Source: Fibrobacter sp. (GTDB lineage Bacteria > Fibrobacterota > Fibrobacteria > Fibrobacterales > Fibrobacteraceae). From it: 64,000 nucleotides of DNA. The stretch is from positions 32,790 to 96,789 of the forward strand of contig JAKSIM010000004.1 of the NCBI GenBank assembly GCA_024398845.1, given 5' to 3'. The notes under the pieces were generated by a model. That model saw only the letters and a program-made list of their open reading frames with translations, was not told the origin of the DNA and searched no databases. Position 1 is the first letter of the stretch, and every line of letters begins with the position of its first letter. Of the stretch, positions 10,068 through 19,667 are shown piece by piece. The position numbers and the translations under genes are program-made.

Positions 10068-10592
10068 CTATTCAAGCATTTCTACATGCAAGTGTTCCGC
10101 ATCGCCTTTTTCCCAGAGCACGCGGAACCTACCCTCTAATTGCTTTTGGCAACGTTCTACAATTTCCCGCCGCTTTTCGACGGGAATAAATTTTATTCTA
10201 AAATCTAGAGCCTTGTTTGCGTAATGCTTCGAGAAACGAGTATGGTAAGGCCAGTCATTCCCGCTGGTAATCACAGGCGTATAATCGTCGCCTAAAACCT
10301 TGTGGTAAATATTGACAATTTCAATACCAGCCGAATCAAGGGCTGGTTCAAGACTTTCCAGATAAACACCGGGCTTCTGCAAAGTCCTCCGCACCAACAG
10401 TCGATGCACCTCGCGCTGCGTAAATGGTTTTGCTTTCAAGTGCTTGTAATAATCTTCCGGGCTCCAAACAATTTCATCTTGGGCTTTAAATTCATAATGC
10501 GGAACAGGCCTCTTATTCGTTTGTATAAGAAAGTAAACAGAAACAAGAGCTGCTAAAGCAAGAATCGGTGCAATTAAATACAAATATTTCAT
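10068..10592 (-). CDS. M15-type peptidase-like membrane-anchored protein
   Basis: 174 residues. An N-terminal hydrophobic segment (about 4-24) acts as a signal anchor. The C-terminal half has the zinc-ligand arrangement of M15/VanY-like carboxypeptidases: SKHYANKALDFR (His and Asp ligands) and, near the end, EHLHVEM (general base Glu plus His). These enzymes trim D-Ala from peptidoglycan or cut crosslinks. The match is by motif spacing only, and the protein is shorter than typical VanY, so substrate is uncertain. Its stop codon abuts the stop of the upstream + strand gene with no spacer (convergent pair). Confidence 0.6.
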   Translation of the reverse strand: MKYLYLIAPILALAALVSVYFLIQTNKRPVPHYEFKAQDEIVWSPEDYYKHLKAKPFTQREVHRLLVRRTLQKPGVYLESLEPALDSAGIEIVNIYHKVLGDDYTPVITSGNDWPYHTRFSKHYANKALDFRIKFIPVEKRREIVERCQKQLEGRFRVLWEKGDAEHLHVEMLE

Positions 10593-10617
10593 TTTTCAAA
10601 TTAAAAATAACTATTTT

Positions 10618-10980
10618 ATGGTCATGAAAAAGATTATCACTTTCACAGCACTCTCTCTCTTCTCCCTGATGTTCTCCGCTTGCGGAAACGATGCTCCTGC
10701 CAACTACGTGGGATGCTGGAAGGGTGAAGCCAACATGATTTTTGAAGTCCTTACCGAAAACGGCAGCGATTACATAATCCGCAACGTAAACGGCGACCTG
10801 ACCGCCAAGATTGAAGACGGCGCCCTCCGTGGTAAGAATTCCCTCGATATGGAATACGTTATGAAGGTCAAGGGTGACTCGGCCTACTACGAATTCGGTT
10901 CAATTACCACGGGTTACGCCCGCATTAGCAAAGAAGAATACAAGAAGATTTTTGACGCTCAGTCTAGCGCCGCTAACTAA
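10618..10980 (+). CDS. Small lipoprotein of unknown function
   Basis: 120 residues starting MVMKKIITFTALSLFSLMFSACG: a lipoprotein signal peptide with lipobox MFSAC. A second ATG two codons on (10624) is an equally good start; neither has a clear SD. The mature part contains VGCWKGEA and alternating beta-strand-like segments, reminiscent of small lipocalin/META-type lipoproteins, but I cannot assign a family. It lies between two − strand genes as a single-gene unit. Confidence 0.65.
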   Translation: MVMKKIITFTALSLFSLMFSACGNDAPANYVGCWKGEANMIFEVLTENGSDYIIRNVNGDLTAKIEDGALRGKNSLDMEYVMKVKGDSAYYEFGSITTGYARISKEEYKKIFDAQSSAAN

Positions 10981-10997
10981 GCGCAACAAATAAATCT

Positions 10998-11768
10998 TTA
11001 ATTATTCATAGTCTCTTGAACAATCTGTTCAAGAGCTTTTTCGTTTGGAACGCCACTCCACACTCCCTTGATATAGCCTTCGCCATCCAAGAGCATAAGT
11101 GTCGGAACCGAACGAATGCCGTAACGGCGCCACAAAGCCTGCGTTGCATCACGATACAGCGGGTACGGCGAGCGATGCTGCCTTTCGTAGAAGGCGTTCA
11201 ACGTACTCAAGTCTTCATCGGCAATACCGATGACTTCAAGTCCTTGACCACCCAGCTTTCCATAAATACGTTCCAAAATCGGGAGCGTTTTTCGGCACGG
11301 ACCGCACCACGTGGCCCAAAAATCCAAAAGTGTAGCCTTGGGCTTCGCCTTGCGCTTGTCACCATTCTGGTAAAAGTTCTTGCCAAACTCGGCCATTTTG
11401 CTACCGATGGCCGACCCCGTGAGGCTGCTAATATCATCGGGTCTATCGGTCAACTTTATCTTCAAAGACATTTTTTTATTATCGCGCAAAATTTCGATAT
11501 TAATGGTCTGGCCAACCTTACTTTTAGCAAGAGTTCCAGAAATCTGCGCCATTTCGGCAAGCGGCTTCCCCGCAAAACCAATAATCTTATCACCCGCAGT
11601 AACGCCCGCACCAAAGCACCCAGAACCAGGATGCACACCCTTCACATCAAGCGCCAGGTGATTTTCGTACGAAGTCTTTTTAAAGATTACACCCAACCAC
11701 GGTCCGGCAAAGGCACTCCCCGCAGCAAGCAAAAACATCAAAGCAAAAATTAAACGTTTTTGAAACAT
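10998..11768 (-). CDS. Secreted PDZ-thioredoxin fusion protein
   Basis: 256 residues from the ATG at 11768, chosen because the signal peptide (MFQKRLIFALMFLLAAGSAFA) then begins at residue 1; an in-frame TTG six codons upstream is possible. Residues about 22-105 form a PDZ domain (GVHPGSGCFGAGVTAGDKIIGFAGKPL). Residues about 135-256 are a TlpA/ResA-type thioredoxin domain with WCGPC and the cis-Pro segment SVPTLML. It should be a periplasmic thiol-disulfide reductant or oxidant tethered to clients through the PDZ domain. It overlaps the end of the preceding barrel-like gene's reading frame region and is probably co-transcribed with it. Confidence 0.8.
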   Translation of the reverse strand: MFQKRLIFALMFLLAAGSAFAGPWLGVIFKKTSYENHLALDVKGVHPGSGCFGAGVTAGDKIIGFAGKPLAEMAQISGTLAKSKVGQTINIEILRDNKKMSLKIKLTDRPDDISSLTGSAIGSKMAEFGKNFYQNGDKRKAKPKATLLDFWATWCGPCRKTLPILERIYGKLGGQGLEVIGIADEDLSTLNAFYERQHRSPYPLYRDATQALWRRYGIRSVPTLMLLDGEGYIKGVWSGVPNEKALEQIVQETMNN

Positions 11769-11782
11769 TCTTATTTCAAGCC

Positions 11783-12352
11783 TCAAAAGAACAACAAAGA
11801 GAAATTCAAATAAACTAAAAAATGACCCGGGTAATTATTCGAGTCATCACTAGACTTTTTGGCTAACGTTTCCCCAAGCAAATATCCACAGTGCACATCA
11901 ATGCGCCCCACTAGGTTCGCTGTTTTAAAGAACAAAACATCACGTCCATAGCCAATCACAGCAAGCGGGGACACATACGATTTTCCATTTTTTTCCATGA
12001 ACATGGCGGCAAATGTAGCACGTAAAAAGTCATCGTGTCCCGACATTAAGGAACCCATAAAATAGAATCGGTAATCCAAGCCAATATCTATTAAATCGTT
12101 TCCAAAAAAGAGATGACCAGAAGTTCCCAAAGAATGGTGAACGCCCAAACGGCGATCTGCCGAAAGCTCAATTCCTCCATCAATGGAATTCAAGTAGTAC
12201 GACAAAAAGCCACCACCACCCAAAATCCACGTTGGAAGTTCGCGATTCTGTTCACGCACAGGATCTTCAATAGGAATGCCCATAAAATCTTTTGCCATTG
12301 GCAGAGACACCGCAAACAAAAGTCCCAAAAGAATTCTACGAACAAACTTCAT
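11783..12352 (-). CDS. Putative outer-membrane beta-barrel protein
   Basis: 189 residues. Residues 1-20 are a signal peptide ending at PMA-KD. The mature part alternates polar and aromatic residues in strand-length segments separated by Gly/Asn/Asp turns, and ends in LNFSLLFF; a terminal Phe is typical of outer-membrane barrels. Length would suit an eight-strand barrel. No enzymatic motif is visible. It is transcribed with the PDZ-thioredoxin gene (stop codon 15 bases before that gene's ATG), which could help oxidise or fold envelope proteins such as this. Confidence 0.55.
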   Translation of the reverse strand: MKFVRRILLGLLFAVSLPMAKDFMGIPIEDPVREQNRELPTWILGGGGFLSYYLNSIDGGIELSADRRLGVHHSLGTSGHLFFGNDLIDIGLDYRFYFMGSLMSGHDDFLRATFAAMFMEKNGKSYVSPLAVIGYGRDVLFFKTANLVGRIDVHCGYLLGETLAKKSSDDSNNYPGHFLVYLNFSLLFF

Positions 12353-12375
12353 ATTGGCAGACCAAACGTCAAAAA

Positions 12376-13551
12376 TTACTTTTTGGGGTTACGCTCGTCG
12401 AATTCACCCAGGGACTTGTAGCCGTCGTTCAAAAGGGCGTCGTAGAGTTCGTTGCGCATGGCATGGGCGGCCATCCAACGGAAAGCCACCACAGAATAGC
12501 ACTGTACCGCATCGCAACCCATCTTAATAAGGTCATAAGCCTTGTAGCCATGATCAATACCGCCACAAGCAATAACACTCATTTGCGGGTAATGTTCGCG
12601 AATATACTTTACATTCCATACCATATTCTCGTACAGCGGGCGGCCCGACATCCCCCCGCAGTCGCCGTCGGCGCGGAGCGGAGTCAGCTCCTCGAACTTC
12701 GTTTCTACCGGGAGTTCGCTAATCTTTGCCGACGGGTAAGTATTCCCCACTACCACGCCATTCACGCCCGTACGCACAAGCATATCCATAATGGCAATCA
12801 AGTGACGTTCCGACAAATCCGGGCTGAGCTTAGCGTAAACAGCCTTGCGCAGTCCAAGCGTATTGCGGAAGTTCATAATTTCGGTAAAGATGCGTTCCGA
12901 GAAACTCATATCGAGGTCTACACGAGATTCCCCGGTATTCGGGCAACTCACATTGATTTCAATATAGTCGGCAGCCTTGTAGGCAATCGAAAAACTTTCA
13001 ATAATATCTTTGAGTTTTTCTTCTTCATCGGTAATGCCCGGAGTTTCTGCAACGGAAATACCAACGCTCATGCCTACCTTGTGCGCTCGCCCCAACTGAG
13101 AGTCAACGCGCCTAGCAATAACATCTACGCCTTCGTTATTGAGGCCCATGCTATTGTGAATCGCGCGGTCCTTTTCAATGAATCCTATACGCGGACGGTG
13201 CGTATTGCCTTCGCGGAACTTGCGCGTCGCCGTACCAACGGTAATGCCACCAAAACCAACATTCGCATAATCACAAATGCGGTTCGCCGTCTTATTTGCA
13301 CCGGCGGCCAAAATAATCGGACAACCAAAATACAGCGAATTACTGTGGTCCGCAAAAGTCACGACACGCCTTAAAGGCTTGCTCAAGTCCGGACGACCAC
13401 CCATAAACGGGATTAACGGAGCAAACCTTGCGACATGCTTAAACGAATCATGTCGGAATTCTGGAGAATTGTGAAAAATTTTACGAATCAGCGCCAAAAT
13501 TTTGTCGCTAAAGCGTAGGTAATATTCATGATTAATACATTCAAAAGCCAT
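12376..13551 (-). CDS. pyrD: Dihydroorotate dehydrogenase (PyrD family)
   Basis: 391 residues. An FMN flavoprotein of pyrimidine synthesis oxidising dihydroorotate to orotate. Family signatures are FGGITVGT (FMN loop), PRIGF, NSMGLNNEGVD, INVSCPNT (catalytic-loop Ser and the NxxxxN-type substrate site), AKLSPDLS, GVVVGNT, GMSGRPL and IACGGI. The N-terminal extension of about 60 residues before the barrel and the overall order resemble class 2 (membrane, quinone-linked) enzymes, which would pair with menaquinone in this organism. Class assignment is tentative. Divergent from the M20 peptidase gene across 33 bases. Confidence 0.85.
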   Translation of the reverse strand: MAFECINHEYYLRFSDKILALIRKIFHNSPEFRHDSFKHVARFAPLIPFMGGRPDLSKPLRRVVTFADHSNSLYFGCPIILAAGANKTANRICDYANVGFGGITVGTATRKFREGNTHRPRIGFIEKDRAIHNSMGLNNEGVDVIARRVDSQLGRAHKVGMSVGISVAETPGITDEEEKLKDIIESFSIAYKAADYIEINVSCPNTGESRVDLDMSFSERIFTEIMNFRNTLGLRKAVYAKLSPDLSERHLIAIMDMLVRTGVNGVVVGNTYPSAKISELPVETKFEELTPLRADGDCGGMSGRPLYENMVWNVKYIREHYPQMSVIACGGIDHGYKAYDLIKMGCDAVQCYSVVAFRWMAAHAMRNELYDALLNDGYKSLGEFDERNPKK

Positions 13552-13584
13552 ATGTAACTAAATTATAAAAAAAGAGGTAGCAAA

Positions 13585-14970
13585 ATGAATTTTGACGCAG
13601 AAAAAAGGATACATGAGAGCCTCCCGAAGTATATAGAGGCCCTAAAACAGCTCGTACGCATTCCGTCCATCAGTTTTGACAATTTTGACAAGAAATTTGT
13701 TCTTGAGAGCGCAGACGCTGTCAAGGAAATGTTCCAAAAAGCCGGATTTACGAATATTCAATTCTTAACGCCTCCCAGCGGGCGCCCCACGGTTTATGCC
13801 GAGAGCCTTACCCGCAAAGACAAACCGACCGTTTTGCTGTACGCCCACCACGATGTGCAGCCCACCATGCGTGAAGCCCTGTGGCAAACCAAGCCCTTTG
13901 AGCCAATCCTAAAGGGAGACCGCCTGTACGGGCGCGGTACCGCCGACGACAAAGCGGGCATCATCACGCATATCGCCGCCACCGAACAGGTCCGCGAATT
14001 TCTGGGCGACGAGGGCCCGAATCTCAAATTTATCATCGAAGGCGAAGAAGAATCCGGCAGCGCGGGTTTTGAATCCATTTTGAGCGAACACGCCGAACTC
14101 TTAAAATGCGATGCCGTCATTGTCGCTGACCTCGGAAACTTCGCCAAAGGCGTTCCGTCCATTACCACGACGCTCCGTGGCATGAGTGCCGTAGCCGTGA
14201 CATTAAGCGCTACCAAGGCGCCACTCCATTCGGGCAGCTGGTCAGGCCCGATTCCGGACCCCACGCAGGCCCTTTGCCGCATGATAGCCTCCCTCACCCG
14301 CGATGACGGCAGCATTGCCATTCCGCATTTCGAAGACGGCCTTGTTCCCCCAACCGAAGCGGAACTCGCCTCGTACCGGAGTCTCGGTTACAGCGAAAAA
14401 ACTCTCCGTTCCGAAGCAGGCGTCTTGGCTGGAACCAAACTAACCGTACCCGAAAAAGAAATTCTGGAATCGCTGTGGCGCAGACCATCCATAGTCGTCA
14501 CCGCCATTGAATCTGGAAGCCGAGTCAACGCCGGAAACGTTTTGCAAAACAGCGCCTATGCCCGCATAGGCATTCGCCTTGCCCCAGGGATGGACGCCAA
14601 CGATTGTACGCAAAAACTCGTTGACTTTTTAAAAGTTCGCGTTCCGAACGGACTCGAAAGCGAATTTATTATTGAAGACGGCGCAAACCCATTCACTACC
14701 GACACAACACACCCCTTCTTTAAAAAGATGAGTGACGCCATGGCTTGTGCCTACAAAACCGAGACAAAATTCATTGGTTGCGGAGCCAGTATCCCCGGAG
14801 CAGAGCTCTTCCGCAAGACCTTTGGCGACATTCCAATACTCCTAGTTGGAATAGAAGATCCGGAGTGTGCAGCCCATGGAGAAAACGAAAGCTTGTACGT
14901 ACCCGATTTTGAGCACGGAATCGTGGCCGAAACGCTATTTTTTGCAAGTCTCGGCCAAGCTCAAAAGTGA
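13585..14970 (+). CDS. M20 family dipeptidase
   Basis: 461 residues, cytoplasmic (no signal). A two-zinc peptidase or amidohydrolase: YAHHDVQP carries the first zinc His and the Asp two after it, GRGTADDKAG carries the bridging Asp, and EGEEESGS carries the catalytic Glu and zinc Glu. A lid/dimerisation domain covers about residues 195-350. Subfamily features (LHSGSWSGPIPDP, then PGAELF near the end) match the dipeptidase/carnosinase-like branch rather than ArgE or DapE. Strong SD GAGG before the ATG. Substrate unknown; peptide scavenging is plausible. Confidence 0.88.
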   Translation: MNFDAEKRIHESLPKYIEALKQLVRIPSISFDNFDKKFVLESADAVKEMFQKAGFTNIQFLTPPSGRPTVYAESLTRKDKPTVLLYAHHDVQPTMREALWQTKPFEPILKGDRLYGRGTADDKAGIITHIAATEQVREFLGDEGPNLKFIIEGEEESGSAGFESILSEHAELLKCDAVIVADLGNFAKGVPSITTTLRGMSAVAVTLSATKAPLHSGSWSGPIPDPTQALCRMIASLTRDDGSIAIPHFEDGLVPPTEAELASYRSLGYSEKTLRSEAGVLAGTKLTVPEKEILESLWRRPSIVVTAIESGSRVNAGNVLQNSAYARIGIRLAPGMDANDCTQKLVDFLKVRVPNGLESEFIIEDGANPFTTDTTHPFFKKMSDAMACAYKTETKFIGCGASIPGAELFRKTFGDIPILLVGIEDPECAAHGENESLYVPDFEHGIVAETLFFASLGQAQK

Positions 14971-15045
14971 TTTAAAACACACGGGCCTTTTGCTAATCCA
15001 TTCATAGACAAATAATTACCTAAATTAAGTTATGAAAGGTGCAAT

Positions 15046-15735
15046 ATGGGTAATCGACTGGTAATTTTAACAGGCGCAGGAATAAGCGCAGAATCGGGTC
15101 TCCGAACATTCCGCGGAAACGACGGAATGTGGGAACACGAAAACATCGAGGATGTGTGCACTCCTCGTGCTCTTCGTCGTGACCCGAAACGCGTTATGGA
15201 TTTCTATAACTTTTTGCGCAAAGGACTCCCGAGCCACCAGCCAAACGCCGCCCATATCGCCCTCGCCGAATTAGAAGACCGTCTTGGGGACGATTTCCTT
15301 TTGATTACCCAAAACGTCGATGACCTGCACGAACGTGCGGGAAGCAAGCGAGTTCTCCACATGCACGGAGACTTAATGAAACTCCGCTGCACGCACAACG
15401 AGAACCACGTTTTCCTTTTTGACAAAGAAGAAACGCTAGACACAAAGTGTCCATTCTGCGGAGCTGGAACTCGCCCCGACATTGTATTCTTTGAAGAAAT
15501 CCCTCTATACATGGATCAAATTCAAGAAGCCTTGAGAGAATGCGATGACTTCGTATACATTGGCACGAGCAGCGTTGTTTACCCGGCAGCAGGCTTCAAG
15601 AATTTCGCCAAGCAATTTGGCGCGAAAGTCACCTGCCTCAATTTGGAAATTCCGGCACACGACCGAGATACCGATGTTTTTATTCAGGGCAAGGCAACCG
15701 AAATCGTGCCCAAGTGGTGCAAGGAATTCAAGTAG
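15046..15735 (+). CDS. cobB: NAD-dependent protein deacylase (sirtuin, CobB-like)
   Basis: 229 residues. It removes acyl groups from lysines using NAD+. Motifs are GAGISAESGLRTFRG (NAD binding), TQNVDDLH, catalytic His in HMHGD, and a zinc module with one early Cys and CPFC, as in E. coli CobB. The class III helix that reads FYNARR in CobB reads FYNFLRKG here: the Tyr is kept but the residue three positions on is Leu, with Arg one position later. In CobB and SIRT5 that Tyr-Arg pair binds succinyl or malonyl groups, so acyl preference may differ. SD GAAAGG precedes the ATG. Confidence 0.92.
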   Translation: MGNRLVILTGAGISAESGLRTFRGNDGMWEHENIEDVCTPRALRRDPKRVMDFYNFLRKGLPSHQPNAAHIALAELEDRLGDDFLLITQNVDDLHERAGSKRVLHMHGDLMKLRCTHNENHVFLFDKEETLDTKCPFCGAGTRPDIVFFEEIPLYMDQIQEALRECDDFVYIGTSSVVYPAAGFKNFAKQFGAKVTCLNLEIPAHDRDTDVFIQGKATEIVPKWCKEFK

Positions 15736-15798
15736 TCCGCACCAACAACACGCATAAACAGTCCGCGCAGCACACTTTCAAAAAACTATATTTGCGGC

Positions 15799-16839
15799 AT
15801 GTCCCGAATTTCAGAATCCGAAGCTCTTGATTTATTTTTGAACGCTCCTTTGGAGGAGCTTTGCTATCGCGCGAATGCAGAAAAGGAATCCCGCCACGGG
15901 AAATCCGTGTATTGGGTCAACAACCGTCAAATCAATTACACAAACGTTTGCGTATTGCACTGCAAGTTCTGCGCGTTTAGCCGCATCAAAAAAGATAGCC
16001 CGACCGCCTACGACTGGGACTACGAAACCATCCGCGGCAAGGCGGCCGAAGCGGTGAACGCGGGTGCGCGCGAACTGCACATTGTAGGCGGTCTCCATCC
16101 GGACCACCCGTTCGACTACTACATCGAAATGCTCCGCAAATTGCGCAAGGAATTCCCGCATGCAAACCTGAAGGCCTTTACCGCCGTGGAAATCTGCCAT
16201 TTCGCAAAACTTTCGGGTCAAACTCCCTACGACATCATGGCGACCTTGAAAGACGCAGGTCTTGACGCCCTCCCCGGTGGAGGCGCCGAAATCTTGGTGC
16301 AGAGCGTACGCGACCAGATTTGCCCCGGCAAGGAAACCGGCGAGGAATGGCTCGAAGTGCACAGGGCCGCCCACAAATTGGGAATCCCGACAAACGCGAC
16401 CATGCTCTTTGGCCACATCGAGAAGCCGAAGGACCGCATCGCCCACATGGCAATGCTCCGCAAGTTGCAGGACGAAGCGCCGGGATTCTTCGCGTTCATC
16501 CCGCTCGTCTACCATCCGGAGCACAACGCGCTGCACAAGATTGTACCGAACATCACGACGCAAGAAGACATTTTGCGCACGGTCGCCGTCGCGCGCCTGT
16601 TCCTCGACAACTTCCCGCACATCAAGGCGTACTGGATCCAGATGGGCATCGAGACCGCCATGAAGGCCCTGCACGCAGGCGCGAGCGATTTGGACGGGAC
16701 AATAATCGAGGAGAAAATCACCCATGCGGCGGGCGCTACGGTACCCGTCGGGATGAGCCCCGAAAGGATGCGTGCGCTGATTACAAGCGAAGGCCTCGAA
16801 CCCGTGGAACGCGACGCCCTGTACGAACGCTTCTCGTAA
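15799..16839 (+). CDS. mqnE: Aminodeoxyfutalosine synthase
   Basis: 346 residues. A radical-SAM enzyme that joins 3-(1-carboxyvinyloxy)benzoate to SAM in the futalosine route to menaquinone. The iron-sulfur motif CVLHCKFCAF (CxxxCxxC) is at about residues 51-60, and GARELHIVGGLHPD, KAFTAVEI, PGGGAEI and the C-terminal GLEPVERD are typical of MqnE rather than its paralogue MqnC. Other mqn genes are not in the window. Menaquinone would be the electron donor for the fumarate reductase encoded at 24782-28334. Confidence 0.9.
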   Translation: MSRISESEALDLFLNAPLEELCYRANAEKESRHGKSVYWVNNRQINYTNVCVLHCKFCAFSRIKKDSPTAYDWDYETIRGKAAEAVNAGARELHIVGGLHPDHPFDYYIEMLRKLRKEFPHANLKAFTAVEICHFAKLSGQTPYDIMATLKDAGLDALPGGGAEILVQSVRDQICPGKETGEEWLEVHRAAHKLGIPTNATMLFGHIEKPKDRIAHMAMLRKLQDEAPGFFAFIPLVYHPEHNALHKIVPNITTQEDILRTVAVARLFLDNFPHIKAYWIQMGIETAMKALHAGASDLDGTIIEEKITHAAGATVPVGMSPERMRALITSEGLEPVERDALYERFS

Positions 16840-16936
16840 CAGGAACGCAAGGCAACTTCGCCCCTAAAAAGCCTAAACTTTTAGATTTTAAACGAGAATC
16901 CAATTCACTCGTCAAAAATCTTTGTACATTATGGGT

Positions 16937-18544
16937 ATGAAGATTTTGTCAAAAGTATTATCCATTTTAGCGGTTTTGGCCGCCTTCTCATTCGCCGACA
17001 GCACCATCGTTGATACGGCAAAAACCGCCGCGAACTCGGCCACATTTAACCGCCCTGCAGACACAGTCATTTCAACATCGGAAGCTGAAAAACAGGCAGC
17101 CGATTCCAAGCATGAAGCTGTTTGGATTAAACTAGAAGGCGATGTAGAGCCCAGCATGTACGACTTTTGCGCCCGCGCCATTGGCGAAGCTTTAGAGAAA
17201 AAGCCGGATTATATCATCTTTGAAATCAACACCTTCGGTGGCCGCCTCGACGCCGCCTTCGATATTGTTGACACCATTATGGCGGTCAAAGGCGCCACAA
17301 CCATAGCACTCGTCAAAAAGAAGGCCATTAGCGCAGGTTCCCTCATTGCGCTCTCTTGTCAGCGCCTTTACATGCTTGAGGCTACGACGATTGGCGACTG
17401 CGCCCCCATTGTGCAAAACAGCGACGGCACGCCGCAAATCATAGGCGAAAAAATTCAATCTCCGCTCCGTGCCAAGTTCCGCAATTTGGCCCAACGAAAC
17501 GGCTACCCGGAACTCTTGAGTTCAGCCTTCGTCACTCCGGAACTCGAAATTCTGGAACTCTCCGCCAAACTAGACGCAGGCAAAAAGACCGAACGCGACA
17601 CGACTCTCGTGATTGAAGGTGAAAAATATATGGTGATGAGCGATAGCGCCAAAGCCTTCTGGGGTTCGCCCAAGATTCTCGTAAAAGAGGGCGAGCTCCT
17701 CACCATGACCGACAAGGAAGCCTATGAACTCGGGTTCTCCAAGGGGACCTTCAAGGACCGCGAAGACTTTGAGACAAAACTCGCCATTGTGCAAAAAAGC
17801 GAAGTCGAGACAACGATGGGAGAAGACATCGCAAGCGCTATCGCCGCAATTTCGGGTTTGCTCCTGATTCTCGGATTCGGCGCGCTGTACATTGAATTCA
17901 AGACGCCTGGCTTTGGCATGTTCGGCGTCATCGGGATTATCTTGATTGGAGTCGTATTCCTCGGGCAATTCGCGCCGCAGCTCGACGGCTACATTCCGGT
18001 CATTTTGCTCGTGGCAGGCATCGCCCTCTTCCTCGTCGAGATTTTCGTGATGCCGGGGACGTTCCTGTTTGGCGTTGGAGGCATCATCTGCATGATTTTT
18101 GCGCTCGCCTTGAGCTACGACCCGACGAACATTCCGGAGTACGTCCCCGAAGCCGTCGAAACAACATTTGACGCGACGCCCTGGCTGTTTGGCTTGCTAT
18201 TTATATTGACATGCGCGGCCGTGGCACTAATCATCCCAGTGGCAGCAAGCAAGTACCTGATTCCGCTGTTGCCCGAAGGCTGGACCCCGATGCTCAAGAC
18301 GGACCTCGAAAGTGCAGCCTCCCCCACCGAAGACGTGCAAGAAGTGAACGTGGGCGATACGGGAACGGCCAAGACGTTCCTCCGTCCTGTTGGCCAAGCA
18401 AGCTTTACCATGGCGGACGGCAGCACAAAGCTGCTTGACGTGCAAACCCGCGGCGAAATCATCGAAGCCGGCCAGAAGGTGCAAGTCATCGCCGTACAGG
18501 AAGCGCACATTTTCGTATCTGCCGACGAAAGAGGACTATCCTAA
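16937..18544 (+). CDS. NfeD-family membrane serine protease-like protein
   Basis: 535 residues from the ATG at 16937; an ATG at 16931 or a TTG at 16922 is possible. The signal peptide covers about residues 1-20. A ClpP/SppA-like domain (about 55-270) carries GGRLDAA and KKAISAGSLIAL with the nucleophile Ser and general-base Lys candidates. Four or five TM helices follow (about 295-440), then a C-terminal OB-fold NfeD domain (about 460-535). Such long NfeD proteins act with flotillins or stomatins in membrane microdomain proteolysis. The flotillin gene floA follows, but a strong hairpin terminator separates the two. Confidence 0.87.
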   Translation: MKILSKVLSILAVLAAFSFADSTIVDTAKTAANSATFNRPADTVISTSEAEKQAADSKHEAVWIKLEGDVEPSMYDFCARAIGEALEKKPDYIIFEINTFGGRLDAAFDIVDTIMAVKGATTIALVKKKAISAGSLIALSCQRLYMLEATTIGDCAPIVQNSDGTPQIIGEKIQSPLRAKFRNLAQRNGYPELLSSAFVTPELEILELSAKLDAGKKTERDTTLVIEGEKYMVMSDSAKAFWGSPKILVKEGELLTMTDKEAYELGFSKGTFKDREDFETKLAIVQKSEVETTMGEDIASAIAAISGLLLILGFGALYIEFKTPGFGMFGVIGIILIGVVFLGQFAPQLDGYIPVILLVAGIALFLVEIFVMPGTFLFGVGGIICMIFALALSYDPTNIPEYVPEAVETTFDATPWLFGLLFILTCAAVALIIPVAASKYLIPLLPEGWTPMLKTDLESAASPTEDVQEVNVGDTGTAKTFLRPVGQASFTMADGSTKLLDVQTRGEIIEAGQKVQVIAVQEAHIFVSADERGLS

Positions 18545-18577
18545 GCGCAATCCTATCAAGTATTTTAGTAGAAAATC

Positions 18578-18619
18578 GGCTCCAACCGAGCAAGTCCTCG
18601 GAATTTGGAGCCTTTTTTT
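18578..18619 (+). terminator. Intrinsic terminator after the NfeD gene
   Basis: GGCTCCAA (18578-18585) pairs with TTGGAGCC (18605-18612), and inner CCGAG pairs with CTCGG (18597-18601), followed by seven Ts. It should stop most transcripts from the NfeD gene, so floA needs its own promoter in 18620-18660. Confidence 0.85.
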
Positions 18620-18676
18620 GTTTTATCATCTTTTTTTTGCTATTATAGTCTTAGATAACATTTACGGAGAATCTTT

Positions 18677-19648
18677 ATGAACACTCTTCTCACCGCAGGC
18701 ATTGTCCTTGCAGCCATTATCGTCCTCATCCTCCTCGTCTTCATGGCGAAGTTCTTTAGCCTGTGGTTGCAGGCTTTGTTCTCTAGGGCGAACGTGAGCA
18801 TTTTCCAGCTCATCGGTATGCGTTTGCGTAAGGTGCCGCCTCAGGTGATTGTGGAAGCGCGCATCCTCAGCTGCAAGGCCGGCCTCCCGGTCGACACGAA
18901 CCTCCTCGAAGCCCACTACCTTTCCCGCGGTAACGTGCTCCGCGTGATTCAGGCTTTGATTGCCGCCAACAAGGCTAACATCAAGCTCGACTTCAAGGAA
19001 GCCGCCGCCATCGACCTCGCTGGCCGTAATGTGCTGGAAGCCGTGCAGATGTCCGTGAACCCGAAGGTCATCGAAACCCCGAAGGTTTCCGCCGTGGCTC
19101 TCGACGGTATCCAGCTCCACGCCATCACCCGCATTACCGTGCGTGCAAGCATCCAGAAGCTCGTCGGCGGCGCTGGCGAAGAAACGGTCGTCGCCCGCGT
19201 TGGCGAAGGCATCGTGAGTTCCATCGGTTCAGCTCAGAGCCACAAGGAAGTGCTCGAGAACCCGAACATGATTTCGAAGAAGGTGCTCGCTTCCGGCCTC
19301 GACGCCGGTACCGCATTCGAAATTCTCTCCATCGACATCGCCGACGTGGACGTGGGCCAGAACATCGGCGCCATCCTCGAAACCGACCGTGCCGAAGCTG
19401 ACAAGAAGATTGCACAGGCAAAGGCAGAAGAACGCCGCGCCATGGCTTACGCCGCCGAACAAGAAATGAAGGCGAAGGTCATGGAAATGAAGGCCAAGCT
19501 CGTGGAAGCCGAAGCCCAAATCCCGATGGCCATGGCAAGCGCACTCCGCGACGGCAAACTCGGCGTGATGGACTATTACAACCTCAAGAACATCGAAGCC
19601 GACACGCAGATGCGTAAAGAAATCGGCAACGCTCCCGAGGCAAAGTAA
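18677..19648 (+). CDS. floA: Flotillin-like scaffold protein FloA
   Basis: 323 residues. An N-terminal hydrophobic segment (about 6-28) inserts in the membrane without a signal peptide. An SPFH/PHB domain follows ([24 protein letters not shown] region onward). The C-terminal third is Ala/Glu/Lys-rich helix ([17 protein letters not shown]), as in FloA/YqfA. It organises functional membrane microdomains. SD GGAGA precedes the ATG. The next gene starts 20 bases after its stop, so the two form an operon. Confidence 0.93.
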   Translation: MNTLLTAGIVLAAIIVLILLVFMAKFFSLWLQALFSRANVSIFQLIGMRLRKVPPQVIVEARILSCKAGLPVDTNLLEAHYLSRGNVLRVIQALIAANKANIKLDFKEAAAIDLAGRNVLEAVQMSVNPKVIETPKVSAVALDGIQLHAITRITVRASIQKLVGGAGEETVVARVGEGIVSSIGSAQSHKEVLENPNMISKKVLASGLDAGTAFEILSIDIADVDVGQNIGAILETDRAEADKKIAQAKAEERRAMAYAAEQEMKAKVMEMKAKLVEAEAQIPMAMASALRDGKLGVMDYYNLKNIEADTQMRKEIGNAPEAK

Positions 19649-19667
19649 CAACGGGCACGGAGCCTAG

